NCBI RefSeq assembly: GCF_030384665.1
Contig: NC_083673.1
Coordinates: forward strand, 2,799,501 to 2,863,500
Direction of reading: 5' to 3'
Length of the DNA: 64,000 nucleotides
Source of the DNA: Lodderomyces elongisporus
Taxonomy: Eukaryota; Ascomycota; Pichiomycetes; Serinales; Debaryomycetaceae
Below, in pieces: positions 11,559 through 22,101 of the stretch; positions within the stretch are counted from its first letter, which is position 1, and the number at the start of each line of letters is the position of its first letter. The notes beneath the pieces are model-generated. The model made no database searches, was not told the DNA's origin, and saw nothing but the letters and a program-made list of their open reading frames with translations. The translations under genes were made by a program, and so were the position numbers.

Positions 11559-14500
11559 ATGAACGGCCAGGGCTCTAGTGGACGATATTTGAATGAGCAA
11601 CAAAACACAGTACAGCTTGCACAGCAGTTTAATGAATTTTACTTATCGATAACATCGCCGGAGATATCTCAAATTGGCAATTATCGAATTACACGAGAAA
11701 TTGGTGAAGGGGCATTTGGAAAAGTCTATTTGGCTCGACACATTCTATTGAATATCAATGTTGTCTTGAAATGTGGCAAGATTGATGACCCAAACATTGT
11801 CCGAGAGATTTATTACCACAAGCAATTGAAGCATAAGAATATTGTTAGTCTTTACGAAGTGATTAAGACAGAGAACCATCTCTGGATCGCATTGGAGTAT
11901 TGTGAAGGGGGTGAGTTATACTACTTGGTATATGAGAAGAAGCGTTTATCAGTAAAAGAGGCCCAGCACATATTTTTTCAAATTGTGCTTGGTGTCCAAT
12001 TTGTTCACTCTTTCAACCTTAGTCATCGTGATTTAAAGCTTGAAAATATTCTTTTGGCCGATAAGCGTAAATCGGTGGTGAAGTTGACTGACTTTGGGTT
12101 CATTCGAGAATTCAACCCGCTGGCAAGAAGACTTCTTTCGACAATATGCGGGACCACCGTTTACATGGCACCAGAGTTGCTCATGGGTCTGAAATATTCG
12201 GGTTTTGCCATTGATGTTTGGTCTTTGGGTGTGATATTATACACGATGCTATATGGGATCCTACCTTTTGATGATGATGATGAAATGAAAACGCGGGTTA
12301 AGATTATGAATGAACAACCACTTCTTAGTGATCATGTACCAACGGAGGTGAATCAGTTGATTTTAAAATTGTTGAGCAAAAACCCTATAGAAAGACCAAG
12401 TATTGGAGAGTTATTAAACTCCTCTTTTTTGATTGATCTTTACAATAGACATTTGGAAAAGAGTATGAAAAAGACTCATGGAGATGCAGAATCTATTATC
12501 TCTATCAACCAGCACTACAATTGTATAAAGAAACCATTTGACACCAGGATAGAAAAAGACTTGTTGCGAAGGTTACAAAAGCTAAACTTTGACGTGGATG
12601 ATTTGGAGGCTAGTGTATACAGAAGTGATATGAACTCGTTAACTGCCATGTATGAACTTTTGTTGACGCAAGAATTCTCAAAAAAGAAAAAAAGGTATAT
12701 TAGAGAGAAAAAACGGAAATATATTGAGGCAACCAGAAGATCTAGAAAAAGGGTCAAAAGTGCATTATCGATATCGGACCAGTATATTGGTTCTCAACCA
12801 TTGGAACGAATCATATCAAGTCTTAGCTTGGCGTCGAATAGAAATAGTAGCAAAACGAATTTAGCGAAACAATCCCTCATGCCCAAGAAAACAAATTCGG
12901 GTAACCTGCCGAAGTCACCAATTCAGGGAAGATTCAGTTCTGAGCAGGTTCAAGGTCTGCAAATACTGCAAATACTGCAGACGCTGCAGCCACAAGGGCA
13001 AATTGTGGAGATAAAAGAATTGAGTGGTCGCTCTAAACACAGTGCACAGACGTTATCACCCAAATCCTCTAGACAACAACAACAGCAGCAGCAGCAACAA
13101 CAACAACAATATCTACAGCAGGGTCCTCCTTTAGAGCGAACTGTTTCTTTTGTTCCGGAGGAACGTCGAAACTCTATAACACATTCGCATACTGAGTCAA
13201 CAAAGAGGAATGGCGGTAGTAACAAAGGAGGCAAAATACTCAACAAACTTCAATTCTGGAAGAAGAATCGAGGCGATTACGAGGATGAGAAAGATGATCG
13301 TACATCTTATGAGAGCAATAGGTCTGACAAATATACAAACGACTCAGATGATCAGGGATTAGAGATCAAAATCAAACCCAGCCCAGACAAATTGGAGCAT
13401 AGAAATACCCCGCTTGGTATCAGCAACAAAATCAACATTGGCAATGGCAACAGCAAAAGTAACAGTAACAACAACAACAACAACAACAGCAACAGCAACA
13501 ACAACAACAACAACAATAAAAATAACAGAAGCGACAAAAACTACATCGAGAACAATAATGACGAACTACCCAGAAGTGCTACTTTTAATTTGGAAGAGCC
13601 TTCAAGTTTGGGAGCTCATAAAGAAGATCTAGCTTTGCTCTCGCCCAACACTGTGACAACACCGCGAACACCTCCACCAATTGAAGGTAGGGCTACCTTT
13701 CAACGTGCACGTCCTTCTTCAATGATATCGCAAATTAGTCAAATAAGTAGATTGAGTCAGATGTCGACGATGCTATCCGAATCTGAATTGGATATACTTG
13801 ATGAGACTGATACAATGGACGATGAATATGACGATGACGACGCATACGAATCGAGTTTAAACGTTCAAAGTGATAGTAGAAGTGGATCCATTGTTGTTGC
13901 AAACTCATCACGTTTGCCACCACGGAAAAGACCCAGTTACAGACGTGCGTTATCCTCAGATCAATCGGTCAATACTTCTGCTTCGCCAACAGGATTCTCA
14001 TCCCATGGTGTGAAAAAGAGATCGTCACTCACGATGCTACCAAGTAATTCTTCAGAAGATATGCCTAATGAATTACTTAAGCAGGAAGAGAATATGCCGT
14101 TGGGCATCAATGGATACGACAATGAGACAAGAAGAAGAGAACGTTCTATTAGTCTGTCGAGTCAGACTGGCTCAGGTAATCAAGCCGGTCTGCAAAGAAA
14201 TATTTCTCAAATTACATACGCTAATGGCAATTCCGGTGGTTCCTCCAATGTCAATGCCAATGCTAATGCCAATGCTAATGCCAATGCTAATGCCAATGCT
14301 AATGCCAATGCTAATGCTAATGCCAGTTATACACCCAGTAATACAGCTACAAATATTCTCATGAATGGTGGAGCTGAACCATACCCACGTGCTGCTTCTC
14401 CCCCAGTAACTTTTAAACTCAACTTGCAAGGACTAAACAAGGATCCGAAATTGAACAAGAAACAACTCTCACCTACGTTTGGTATTGCCAATGGCAACTC

Positions 14501-14672
14501 TACCATTAGTGGCATGCACCTTCCTCGCAATTACCAACCAGCTGTACAAGTGACAGATGCTACGATTACAAGTTACGGAAATCCAAATATAAATGGGGCG
14601 CAGGTGAAAAACAAAAGCACATTATATGGGCCAATCATTGATGAAGAGGAAGAAGATGAAGATCTATACTAG
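11559..14672 (+). CDS. Ser/Thr protein kinase, YPL150W-like, with long low-complexity tail
   Basis: The kinase domain covers about residues 40-295: Gly loop GEGAFG at 49-54, ATP Lys71 in VVLK, HRDLKLEN from 156, DFG at 178-180, and APE at 204-206. All catalytic residues are present. The REIYYHKQLKHKNIVSLYE segment and the overall layout suggest the S. cerevisiae YPL150W branch, near the KIN4/SNF1-like kinases; its cellular role is unknown. After residue 300 come a basic KKKKR stretch (about 368-400), a poly-Q block (about 506-517), Asn/Ser-rich tracts (about 630-665), an acidic block (about 750-765), and an (Asn-Ala)n repeat (about 898-922). An open frame reaches back to TTG at 11553, but the first ATG is 11559, giving 1037 residues. 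A CTG cluster at 12957-12982 would read as QxSQISQ-type repeats in the CUG-Ser code. Confidence 0.8.
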   Translation: MNGQGSSGRYLNEQQNTVQLAQQFNEFYLSITSPEISQIGNYRITREIGEGAFGKVYLARHILLNINVVLKCGKIDDPNIVREIYYHKQLKHKNIVSLYEVIKTENHLWIALEYCEGGELYYLVYEKKRLSVKEAQHIFFQIVLGVQFVHSFNLSHRDLKLENILLADKRKSVVKLTDFGFIREFNPLARRLLSTICGTTVYMAPELLMGLKYSGFAIDVWSLGVILYTMLYGILPFDDDDEMKTRVKIMNEQPLLSDHVPTEVNQLILKLLSKNPIERPSIGELLNSSFLIDLYNRHLEKSMKKTHGDAESIISINQHYNCIKKPFDTRIEKDLLRRLQKLNFDVDDLEASVYRSDMNSLTAMYELLLTQEFSKKKKRYIREKKRKYIEATRRSRKRVKSALSISDQYIGSQPLERIISSLSLASNRNSSKTNLAKQSLMPKKTNSGNLPKSPIQGRFSSEQVQGLQILQILQTLQPQGQIVEIKELSGRSKHSAQTLSPKSSRQQQQQQQQQQQQYLQQGPPLERTVSFVPEERRNSITHSHTESTKRNGGSNKGGKILNKLQFWKKNRGDYEDEKDDRTSYESNRSDKYTNDSDDQGLEIKIKPSPDKLEHRNTPLGISNKINIGNGNSKSNSNNNNNNNSNSNNNNNNNKNNRSDKNYIENNNDELPRSATFNLEEPSSLGAHKEDLALLSPNTVTTPRTPPPIEGRATFQRARPSSMISQISQISRLSQMSTMLSESELDILDETDTMDDEYDDDDAYESSLNVQSDSRSGSIVVANSSRLPPRKRPSYRRALSSDQSVNTSASPTGFSSHGVKKRSSLTMLPSNSSEDMPNELLKQEENMPLGINGYDNETRRRERSISLSSQTGSGNQAGLQRNISQITYANGNSGGSSNVNANANANANANANANANANANANASYTPSNTATNILMNGGAEPYPRAASPPVTFKLNLQGLNKDPKLNKKQLSPTFGIANGNSTISGMHLPRNYQPAVQVTDATITSYGNPNINGAQVKNKSTLYGPIIDEEEEDEDLY
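14251..14325 (+). repeat. Intragenic AATGCC/AATGCT repeat coding (Asn-Ala)n
   Basis: Thirteen or so hexamer units alternate AATGCC and AATGCT, in frame with the kinase tail. Being a multiple of 3, length changes keep the frame. The synonymous GCC/GCT alternation suggests expansion of a 12-base unit. Confidence 0.9.
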
Positions 14673-15035
14673 GTGTTGAAGTTATCTCTGATGCTGTTGA
14701 TTATAGATTCCGTATTTTTTTCTAATAAAGTAGTGTACTGCATAAACGGTGAGGCTTTCATATCCTACTCTCTTTTTCTCTCTTCTTCATTTTTCTTCAT
14801 TTTAGTTTTTTGTTTTCTTTTTTTTTTTTTTTTTTTTTCGTTTCATTTATAATTTTCATTTAGTGTGCACCTGGTCTTTTCTTGTAGTGTGTGGAAAATT
14901 TTTTGAAATTTATTTACAAAAGGGCAGCACCCACACACACAAATACATACACACAGAGTTTTTCATTAAAAGACTTTCCACCTATTTTAAAAAAAAAAGA
15001 AGACACAAGGAGTTAATCAATAACAAACATCCAAC
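14673..15035. other. Intergenic region kinase / eIF3m gene
   Basis: A 3' region with T-rich tract (T20 or so at about 14819-14839), then an ACACA-rich stretch (14929-14955) and an A-rich leader before the eIF3m ATG. Nothing else is seen. Confidence 0.5.
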
Positions 15036-16274
15036 ATGTCATCGGTTATTGTGGTAAACAACGAATTAAAGGATTCTATCCAGGAGTATGCTCAGATCAT
15101 AGATGGAGCTACTGGTAATACCGATTTGAGCAAAGCAGTCGATGCGCATTTGCCAAAGACACTCGATCAAGCAGAGATCACCAACAAGGAAGAATTGGTT
15201 CAAAAGATCAAGGCAGCATCTTCAAAAGAGACTTTGGCCAAACTTACCGACAAGGAGTTTGAGCCCACAATATATTTGTTAATCCACATCTTGGCACTGT
15301 TGTCTTCAATGGAGGCCGTCTTGGACGATGAAAGCTCACCTATTTACAAATTAATCCTTGATATTAATCCAACACAACCTTTATCAATTAGAGATAGAAA
15401 ATCCATCAAGTCTTCATCTATATTGTCGATTTTGAGCACAATCTTCAATTTGCTTCCAAGCACTTCGAAGGTGAGGGTTTCTGTTTTGAAAACCATTTTG
15501 AATGTATTGAAGACTTCGGGTGTAGATTTCCAAAGTGTTGAAGATAATTTGGGTGCAAACATTGTCAACTGGTTGAAGTCAAGCCAGGCACAAGATTCTG
15601 AGATTGAAACCATCTTTTGGGAATTTATCAACTTGGACACTTTTTTCTCACAAAAATCATTGCAATTAATCAAAGAGTTTACACATGTTTACCCTGTTTC
15701 GGCGAATGAGCTTAACCAATTGATTGAGTTTGCTTTGAGGTCTAAAGTTGTTGATGTTTCATTTTTGGTCAATAATAATGTCGCAGAAGCATTGAAAAAA
15801 GCATTGCCATCTTCTTCCGATGCTTTGCCCCAGTTGTTTTCCAAATATGTTAAAGGTGAACTTATAGCTGTTGATGATATTCCTTCCAACCTACCAAAAG
15901 AATTCATCCATCAAAAATCGAAAATCTTGAGTTTGGCCAAGTTTTTTGCTGAGAATTCCACACAGTCATCTGAGCATAACCAGATTATATTTACATATAA
16001 GGAGATTCCACTTGTATCTAACCACTTGGAGTTTGAGGAGTTGTTGATTGAAGCTATCAAAGCAGGTGTGATTGAAGGTAAGTTGAATCAAATCGATGAG
16101 ACTTTTAGTTTAAGCAGAGTGAACAGATTCATCATTGCTGGAGATGATACCGCGATTGCTCAAGGTTGGGAGAGTATTAGACAAGCTTTACAACAATGGT
16201 CGCTGTCTCTTAACAATGTTGATGAAATTGTGAGACAGACGAGAGAGCAAATTGTTAATGGTGGATCAAATTAA
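15036..16274 (+). CDS. Translation initiation factor eIF3 subunit m
   Basis: A 412-residue PCI-domain protein of the eIF3m/CSN7-like type, part of the eIF3 complex that binds the 40S ribosome. The N-terminal two thirds are helical repeats (for example LSILSTIFNLLPSTSKVRVS at about 132-151). The PCI winged-helix part is at about 300-385, with the typical ending VIEGKLNQIDETFSLSRVNR and then a helix WESIRQALQQWSLSLNNV. S. cerevisiae lacks this subunit whereas Candida and most other fungi keep it. The ATG at 15036 has a good context (ACC/AAC before it). It converges on MET7 with about 280 bases between stops. Confidence 0.85.
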   Translation: MSSVIVVNNELKDSIQEYAQIIDGATGNTDLSKAVDAHLPKTLDQAEITNKEELVQKIKAASSKETLAKLTDKEFEPTIYLLIHILALLSSMEAVLDDESSPIYKLILDINPTQPLSIRDRKSIKSSSILSILSTIFNLLPSTSKVRVSVLKTILNVLKTSGVDFQSVEDNLGANIVNWLKSSQAQDSEIETIFWEFINLDTFFSQKSLQLIKEFTHVYPVSANELNQLIEFALRSKVVDVSFLVNNNVAEALKKALPSSSDALPQLFSKYVKGELIAVDDIPSNLPKEFIHQKSKILSLAKFFAENSTQSSEHNQIIFTYKEIPLVSNHLEFEELLIEAIKAGVIEGKLNQIDETFSLSRVNRFIIAGDDTAIAQGWESIRQALQQWSLSLNNVDEIVRQTREQIVNGGSN

Positions 16275-16557
16275 TCACTGATGATCCACGAGTAAATTTG
16301 ATTAGTTTATTTAAATAGTAGCACTTGAATAATAGAGTAACTTTTTGTCTAGTTTGTGCTGATTAAAGTCTCTGGTATGGGCTTGAATTTTATTACAGTT
16401 TACAATTTACGGTTTTCCTTTTGTCCGTTTTTATTTTTTTTCTCCATTTATTTGGCCTCTTTTTATCCATCTTTACCTTTTATTAATTTTGGTTCCGAGT
16501 TTTTTAGTAGGGTAGGTTCCAGCAATTGAAAAGAAATGAAATGAAAAACAAAAAAAA

Positions 16558-18141
16558 CTAGTCTCTCTCATTGTCTAATACCACCAAGAATCCTCCAACA
16601 AGGTGGAGAGAGCCGCATACAAATACGTCCATGCTTTGATTTGATCCCATCGCAACATCTGACTTCAAGTGGTTTATAGCTGATTCTATATCGGAAAAGA
16701 TGAATCTTTGCGAACTTCCGCCGTCCAATTTTTGCCATTTGTTACTAAACAAATTTTGAATTTCGAGTTTTTTTACAGAGTCCTCAGATGTGTTTTTAGA
16801 AATTAACTCTGAGTTGTATTCTCCAGAGGACCAAGTGGTGTTTGTTGTAAAAATGACTTGGTCGAATTTAATGGAAGGCTCTTGTTGGCAAACAACATTA
16901 TACAATTTTTCCAAAAGCTCTTCACAATTATCTCGACCTTGTTGGTTAAATAAAAGTACTCTTTTTTTTCTGTATTGTTGTTCTTTGCATTCGTTCTGTT
17001 TAAGTTGCTCGTTTTTAAACCATGTTGAAGAAGCATTGATGGACTCCAATGTGTGTGCCCCATCGACATACCATGTAATATTCTCTGGTCTGTTTTTAAT
17101 GACTTGGCATCTACCGGGCCAATCAACTTCTTTTAATCCTTTCAAGAATTTAGGAGGTAAAGACTTGATCTTGTTTTTCCCGTCATATTCTACTTGGCTC
17201 TCCAATCCAAGAGTTTGGAGATGAGAGTCAGCAATGCAAACTGCCAATGATGCGTTTGCTCTTTGGAAATCTCCCGATAGTCCCAATTCTACTTTTTCTG
17301 GTAGTTCATCTTGACCAACAAATGTCAATGACGATGAACTCAACTGTTTTGCCCTCTTTTCAATCAATTCGTGAGTTTGTGGGTACTCCGTTTGCACACT
17401 AACAAAAGATGGAGTGCCAGGTTTGAAAATACCAGTCTTGTTCTCTGTTATACTTTCAATTGTGTTACCCAACATAAAAGTGTGGTCAATACCCAATGCG
17501 GTGATGGCGGTCACTGTTGGCTTTTCCACAATGTTTGTTGAATCATAAGTTCCACCAACTCCAACTTCATAAATTGCTGTGTTGACACCTTCCCTTAGAA
17601 ACACGTGGTATGACAATACTGTCAAGTACTTGAAATACATGGGTTTGACGACATCGCATGGTTGTAGTGAGGGCCATTGCTCGGGGTCTGAAGTAGTAGT
17701 TGATAATCTATCCCACACTTCAAAAAAGTACTTGGTAAACAATTCCTGTTCTATTGGCTTTCCATTGATTCTTATTCTCTCGCGAACTGACTTTAAATGC
17801 GGTGATGTGTACAAGCCTAATTTGCTAATAGGGTTGGGTTGATATTGTCGCAAGATACTTTCGGTAAAAGCAGATGTTGATCCTTTACCCTTTGTACCAG
17901 TGACGTGTATAATATTTAGTTTATTAAAGTCCAGTGGGTGGTATCCCATTCGTCTAGTGAATTCTCGCACTTCATTGATAGATAACTCGTTTCTGTTTAC
18001 ATTGGGTCCGAGTTTCTTCATGGCTTCGATTGATGCAAAATTGGATTGTAAGGAATTGAGTGCATTGATTGCATCCTTATAAGTGCGTGCCGTAGTCATT
18101 CTGGAAAATTGCATTGACTCGTGATCACCAGCTTGACTCAT
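16558..18141 (-). CDS. MET7: Folylpolyglutamate synthase
   Basis: It adds glutamates to folate coenzymes, needed for methionine synthesis and mitochondrial function. The 527-residue protein has the FPGS/Mur-ligase layout: MKKLGPNVNR at about 41-50, P-loop VTGTKGKGST at 80-89, GLYTSPHL and RERIRING at about 108-122, NTAIYEVGVGGTYDSTN at about 181-197, and the ALGIDHTFMLGNTIESI block. The C-terminal ligase domain has WPGRCQVI and WYVDGAHTLES at about 358-368. The first 18 residues (to MTTARTYKD) are non-conserved, and a second Met at position 15 could give a cytosolic form, as dual targeting is known for this enzyme. A TCACGTGA site lies about 400 bases upstream (18542), which fits Cbf1-type control of methionine genes. 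Confidence 0.93.
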   Translation of the reverse strand: MSQAGDHESMQFSRMTTARTYKDAINALNSLQSNFASIEAMKKLGPNVNRNELSINEVREFTRRMGYHPLDFNKLNIIHVTGTKGKGSTSAFTESILRQYQPNPISKLGLYTSPHLKSVRERIRINGKPIEQELFTKYFFEVWDRLSTTTSDPEQWPSLQPCDVVKPMYFKYLTVLSYHVFLREGVNTAIYEVGVGGTYDSTNIVEKPTVTAITALGIDHTFMLGNTIESITENKTGIFKPGTPSFVSVQTEYPQTHELIEKRAKQLSSSSLTFVGQDELPEKVELGLSGDFQRANASLAVCIADSHLQTLGLESQVEYDGKNKIKSLPPKFLKGLKEVDWPGRCQVIKNRPENITWYVDGAHTLESINASSTWFKNEQLKQNECKEQQYRKKRVLLFNQQGRDNCEELLEKLYNVVCQQEPSIKFDQVIFTTNTTWSSGEYNSELISKNTSEDSVKKLEIQNLFSNKWQKLDGGSSQRFIFSDIESAINHLKSDVAMGSNQSMDVFVCGSLHLVGGFLVVLDNERD

Positions 18142-18541
18142 GAAGTATAAAATTATCCAATAAAATTAAAGAATAGAAATAGAAGAAATAAAGATAAGGG
18201 ATAGGAGAGTGGTGGAAAAAGGAAAGTGTAAAATAAGTGAAAATCAATTTTAATTTTTTTTGTTTTTTTTCTTTTGGTTCTTTACATGGTATAGCTTGGG
18301 CACTCTGGTAACGTTATATGCATGTGCTGGGAAAATACAAAAATTAAAAATATAGTAAAACTTCATAAAAGAAAAAAAAAACAAAGAAAAGAAAAGAAAA
18401 GAATAAGAAAATGGTGAAAAGAATAAGATAGGGTGATCAAGATCAATACTTGATACTCCTACCATATATCTCCTTTGCCAATAAAAATTCTTAAACAATT
18501 CAAATAATAAATGATTATTGTTATTACGAGGAGATTAGAGG

Positions 18542-18549
18542 TCACGTGA
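18542..18549 (+). promoter_or_regulatory. TCACGTGA palindrome (Cbf1-type E-box) upstream of MET7
   Basis: The full 8-base palindrome lies about 400 bases upstream of the MET7 ATG. In S. cerevisiae this is the Cbf1/Met4 sulphur-metabolism element. Activity here is inferred from position and target. Confidence 0.6.
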
Positions 18550-18935
18550 AGACCAAGAAGAGGAAAAAAAAAAATTGATAATGTGAAAGATAATGCTGTT
18601 TTCTATAATACATGTTTCTTGTTATGGTGTCTCTAAACTAAATAACAGTAGGCGCGGTTGTCAAGCTTAATTAGGAGATTGGAATTTCATAATTAAACAA
18701 CCTTGGTTTTATATTTTTTGTGGCAAAACAAGACAAAAGAAAAGAAGTCCAAAAAAGAAAAAAGAAAAAAGAAAAAGAAAAAGACACACACACACACAAT
18801 GTATAAAACACATTATATTGAAATAGGACAGATACAGATGCTACAATGGTTGAAGTAGCATGTGGTGGCGAATTGAATTAGAACGAGGCGATTTATGCTA
18901 TTTATGTGTGTGAACTATATCACCAAAACAAAGAT

Positions 18936-18941
18936 ACGCGT
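18936..18941 (+). promoter_or_regulatory. ACGCGT (MluI cell-cycle box-like)
   Basis: A palindromic MCB core in the divergent region, about 1.9 kb from the cyclin-like start and 0.8 kb from MET7. The distance makes function uncertain. Confidence 0.3.
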
Positions 18942-20838
18942 TATGCAATGCGTCAAGTACTCATTTATATTGATTATTGGCTATTGAGAATTTGAGAAAC
19001 ACGTTTCACACATTGCTCTGTTCTCCGTCATACCATTGGCTCTCACATCCTACCCATCCGTGTACAATTGCAGTTGCATTTGCTACCCCAAATTTCACTT
19101 GATCAAAAGGACTATATGATTTTTTTATTCCAAGGTATATGCGAATATGTGAATGTGTGAATGTGTGTTTGGTCCGTGGATTGTGGGAGGTAATAGTTAA
19201 TCAACTTGAATTAAAACATTTACAGTATTGCAATTTACGATAAGCAGTATATAACAAATTTCGAGAATTGAACCTTGACAGTGATATATCCAATATTTTG
19301 ACTCGAATTACAGGATGTGAGACACTTTATGGCGTATGTGGCTTATTTGGTTGCGAAATTTCCAGCACCAAAGTCTTGGGAGTACGATTTACGCGTCATA
19401 AACAAACAATTCCGTTTGAGCATACTGCTACTAGTAAACATCACTACTAGGAGGCATTGCTTATTGACTCACATTACACGTCAAAAAGTTAAGTAAATGA
19501 ACTTCAGACGTGTACAAGCAAACATGAAATATATTTGCCATCGGTATGCTGCAACTCATTTTCCGATTTTTTTTGCGATTTTTTTGCCCTTTTCTTTTGC
19601 CTTTTATGCCTTATTCTGCATTCAATACCATAATGTCGCAAAACAATTTGAGACATTGCTCACAGTAATTGACACTGGCACGACTTTTTGTTTATATTTT
19701 TGAAACCAAGCTAAAAAGAAAAAGAAAAAGAAATTCAGAATTTTTTTTTTTTTTAATTTTGAGTCACAGTTGGGTTTTCTTATTTAAGACACTGCGAAGT
19801 TTATACCAAGTATTTGTATGTGTGTTTGGATGCATATTGGACCTCAATACCCAAGATATAAAGAAAGGATTATTACTCATTTTTGGGAAACTTGATAATG
19901 AGGTATATTACATGGATTTTGAGAATAGCACAAGAAAGTACTCAAAGTTACTCCATCATTCAATACATTAAATACATCAACAACGTTTCTTTCACTAATA
20001 TCCCATTTCATCACTTTCTCAAAGAGTGTATAAATCACATACATTTCATTTAAAAACTTTTAAACACATACTTATTCAGTTTTCAATATCAATATCAAAA
20101 TCGGTTTTCCCCTTTTTTTATTTTGATTTTTATTCTGATTTTAATTTTAATTTTGACCTTAAACCCATCTACTATTTGGTCAAAGAGTAGAGATAAGAAC
20201 TTGTCATACATAATCGTTTCCAAAGTGACCTTTAAACAACTACTGTAACACCCACCTTATTTCAATTATTTGATAATTATATCTATTTATATATATATGC
20301 ATACTTTCGCAATGTACTCCTGGCGTTTGATTTATTAGATCATTCAATCTCGAACACGATTCACACACATATATATATATTACTTATTCATACTATTTAC
20401 TCAGCTATATTTCCATTTGGTATTACACTTTAAGGTCCTTTTCAACACACATCTTTTTGCTAAGAAGAAATCTACAACTACAATTATAACCACAACTTGA
20501 ACTTAAACTTGAACTTGAACTTGTCGACACATTGTATAATTTCTGTTCAACCAATATCATTTTGCAACTAAAAATTCAACAATCAAAACACAAGGAGTTG
20601 CAAATTAACAAGATCACCATAATCACCACCACCATTGTCTATTCACCAAATTTAGTGCAAGATAAAATTAACACACTTTATCCAGATTTTTTTTTTGTTC
20701 TAACAAGTACTTTGCCTGTCAACAGACATTTGAAAATTCAGTTTAATCTAATCTAAACGGGAAATCTTTTTTTATTTTTCAACATTATTTATAATTTCCT
20801 TGGTATTATATTCTAGACATAATCCATTTTGATCCACA

Positions 20839-22101
20839 ATGATTAACAACCTGGTTGAAGAGTCTCCACCTCTTGTGATTGGGGCTCTGGCCCTGTCGCC
20901 TACACCTGAACCTTTCAAGGGTGTTAATGTTGCATCTACGTTCTCAAACAATCAAACAGAATCTATTAATCATCTGAATAACTTGAGTAAACACATTGAC
21001 AGCTTCTCCAAATTTATATTTTTGGAAGCAGCTGAAGGTGCAAGAACACAAGAGTTTGCAGATGAATCAGGCAAAGCACACAACAAACAGGAATTGTCTT
21101 GCCATTCTTCTTCTTCTTTGTTGTCATCGTCGTCCTCCTCCTCCTCCTCCGCAGCAGCAGCAGCATCACTTGATATTATGGCTGTACAAGACAATGAGGA
21201 TTTAAAAGATGACTTTAGCGAATTTATCGAAATTCCCAATTTGACGTCAGATAATGAGTCCGAAGAAGTTGGTACGCAACTGACTAATTTTAGTGGAAGT
21301 GACTATTGGAATCAGAAACGAGCAAAGCAACAGACTCCAGCTTCTGTGGTCAGTCCTGAAGAATCAATCTTTTCACCTGCACCACAACCCAGTACTCCAG
21401 CAGCAGCAGCAGCAGTAACTCAAACGCAAGCGCAAAAGCAAACTTACTCTACTCATACTCCACCACCGGCCCCAGATTCATCTCACCAGGCAGTTAAACA
21501 ATTGAGAAGAGTTCAGCACTATCAAAAAACTGCAGCACTTGTTTCAGCTGATAGAATATCACCAGAGTTGTTCAAGCACCAGCGCACACAGTTGATGACT
21601 ATTATTGTCAAGTATGTTGCCACAAAGATTTATAATACCTTCCCGCCTGATTCTTCCAGAAAACCTAAAGGTCAGAAACAAGAGTTACCATTGGATAAAT
21701 TCTTGTTGTTGTTGCTAAGCAGAACTCGTGCATCGTTGTCAATATTCTTGAAAAGCACAATTTACTTATTTAGGTATATGGATATTATATACCTCTTGAG
21801 GTATCTCAATCAAACTAACAATTTTGTGCAATACAATGATATGGGTTTTGAGTTGAAGAAACTTATTGTGGGTTGTTTCAAATTGACCATACTTAAAGAG
21901 AACAAGTTGAGAACAAAAGCAGAGGACAAAATAAATATTGATTGGGAGGCCATTACTGGTATCAAGAATGTGGAGATCAATGCTATAGTTATGCAGTTGA
22001 TCAATAGAATGAATGGTAAATTGACCATCAAAGAAATTGAGTTGGTGAGAATGAAGAATGAGATGTTTAGATTTGTCAAGATGATTTCAGCTGAGAACTA
22101 G
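20839..22101 (+). CDS. Cyclin-box-like protein (possible Pho85-type cyclin)
   Basis: A 420-residue protein. The first 240 residues are low complexity: Ser/Ala run at about 89-110, Ala/Gln/Pro tracts at about 180-215. The C-terminal 170 residues resemble a fungal cyclin fold: a basic/helical lead (about 247-270), LPLDKFLLLLLSRTRASLSI at 283-302, KSTIYLFRYMDII at about 305-317, a third helix with KKLIVGCFKLTI, then INIDWEAITGIKNVEINAIV at 366-385 followed by LINRMNGKLTIKEIE. That last pattern (xxWxxITGIxxxEIN...L) is shared with Pho85 cyclins such as Pcl/Clg1. I cannot assign the exact orthologue. CTG codons give GALALSP, which would be the more natural GASASSP with CUG as Ser. It has a very long upstream region, suggesting tight control. 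Confidence 0.5.
   Translation: MINNLVEESPPLVIGALALSPTPEPFKGVNVASTFSNNQTESINHLNNLSKHIDSFSKFIFLEAAEGARTQEFADESGKAHNKQELSCHSSSSLLSSSSSSSSSAAAAASLDIMAVQDNEDLKDDFSEFIEIPNLTSDNESEEVGTQLTNFSGSDYWNQKRAKQQTPASVVSPEESIFSPAPQPSTPAAAAAVTQTQAQKQTYSTHTPPPAPDSSHQAVKQLRRVQHYQKTAALVSADRISPELFKHQRTQLMTIIVKYVATKIYNTFPPDSSRKPKGQKQELPLDKFLLLLLSRTRASLSIFLKSTIYLFRYMDIIYLLRYLNQTNNFVQYNDMGFELKKLIVGCFKLTILKENKLRTKAEDKINIDWEAITGIKNVEINAIVMQLINRMNGKLTIKEIELVRMKNEMFRFVKMISAEN

Larger units (their letters stand above)
18142..20838. other. 2.7 kb divergent region MET7 / cyclin-like gene
   Basis: No supported gene is present. It holds TCACGTGA at 18542-18549, a CA repeat at about 18783-18799, ACGCGT (MCB-like) at 18936-18941, a T16 run at 19741-19754 and pyrimidine-rich DNA with many short TTTAAT/AAATT words toward 20838. 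The last 500 bases before the cyclin-like ATG are ACAACT/CTTGAACTTGAAC-rich, as expected for a long leader. The great length suggests a complex promoter or long 5' UTR. Confidence 0.5.

Noticed and set aside
18142..20838. Small ORFs of 60-100 codons in the MET7/cyclin gap
   Set aside because: They are AT-rich, lack family resemblance and several start at non-ATG codons.
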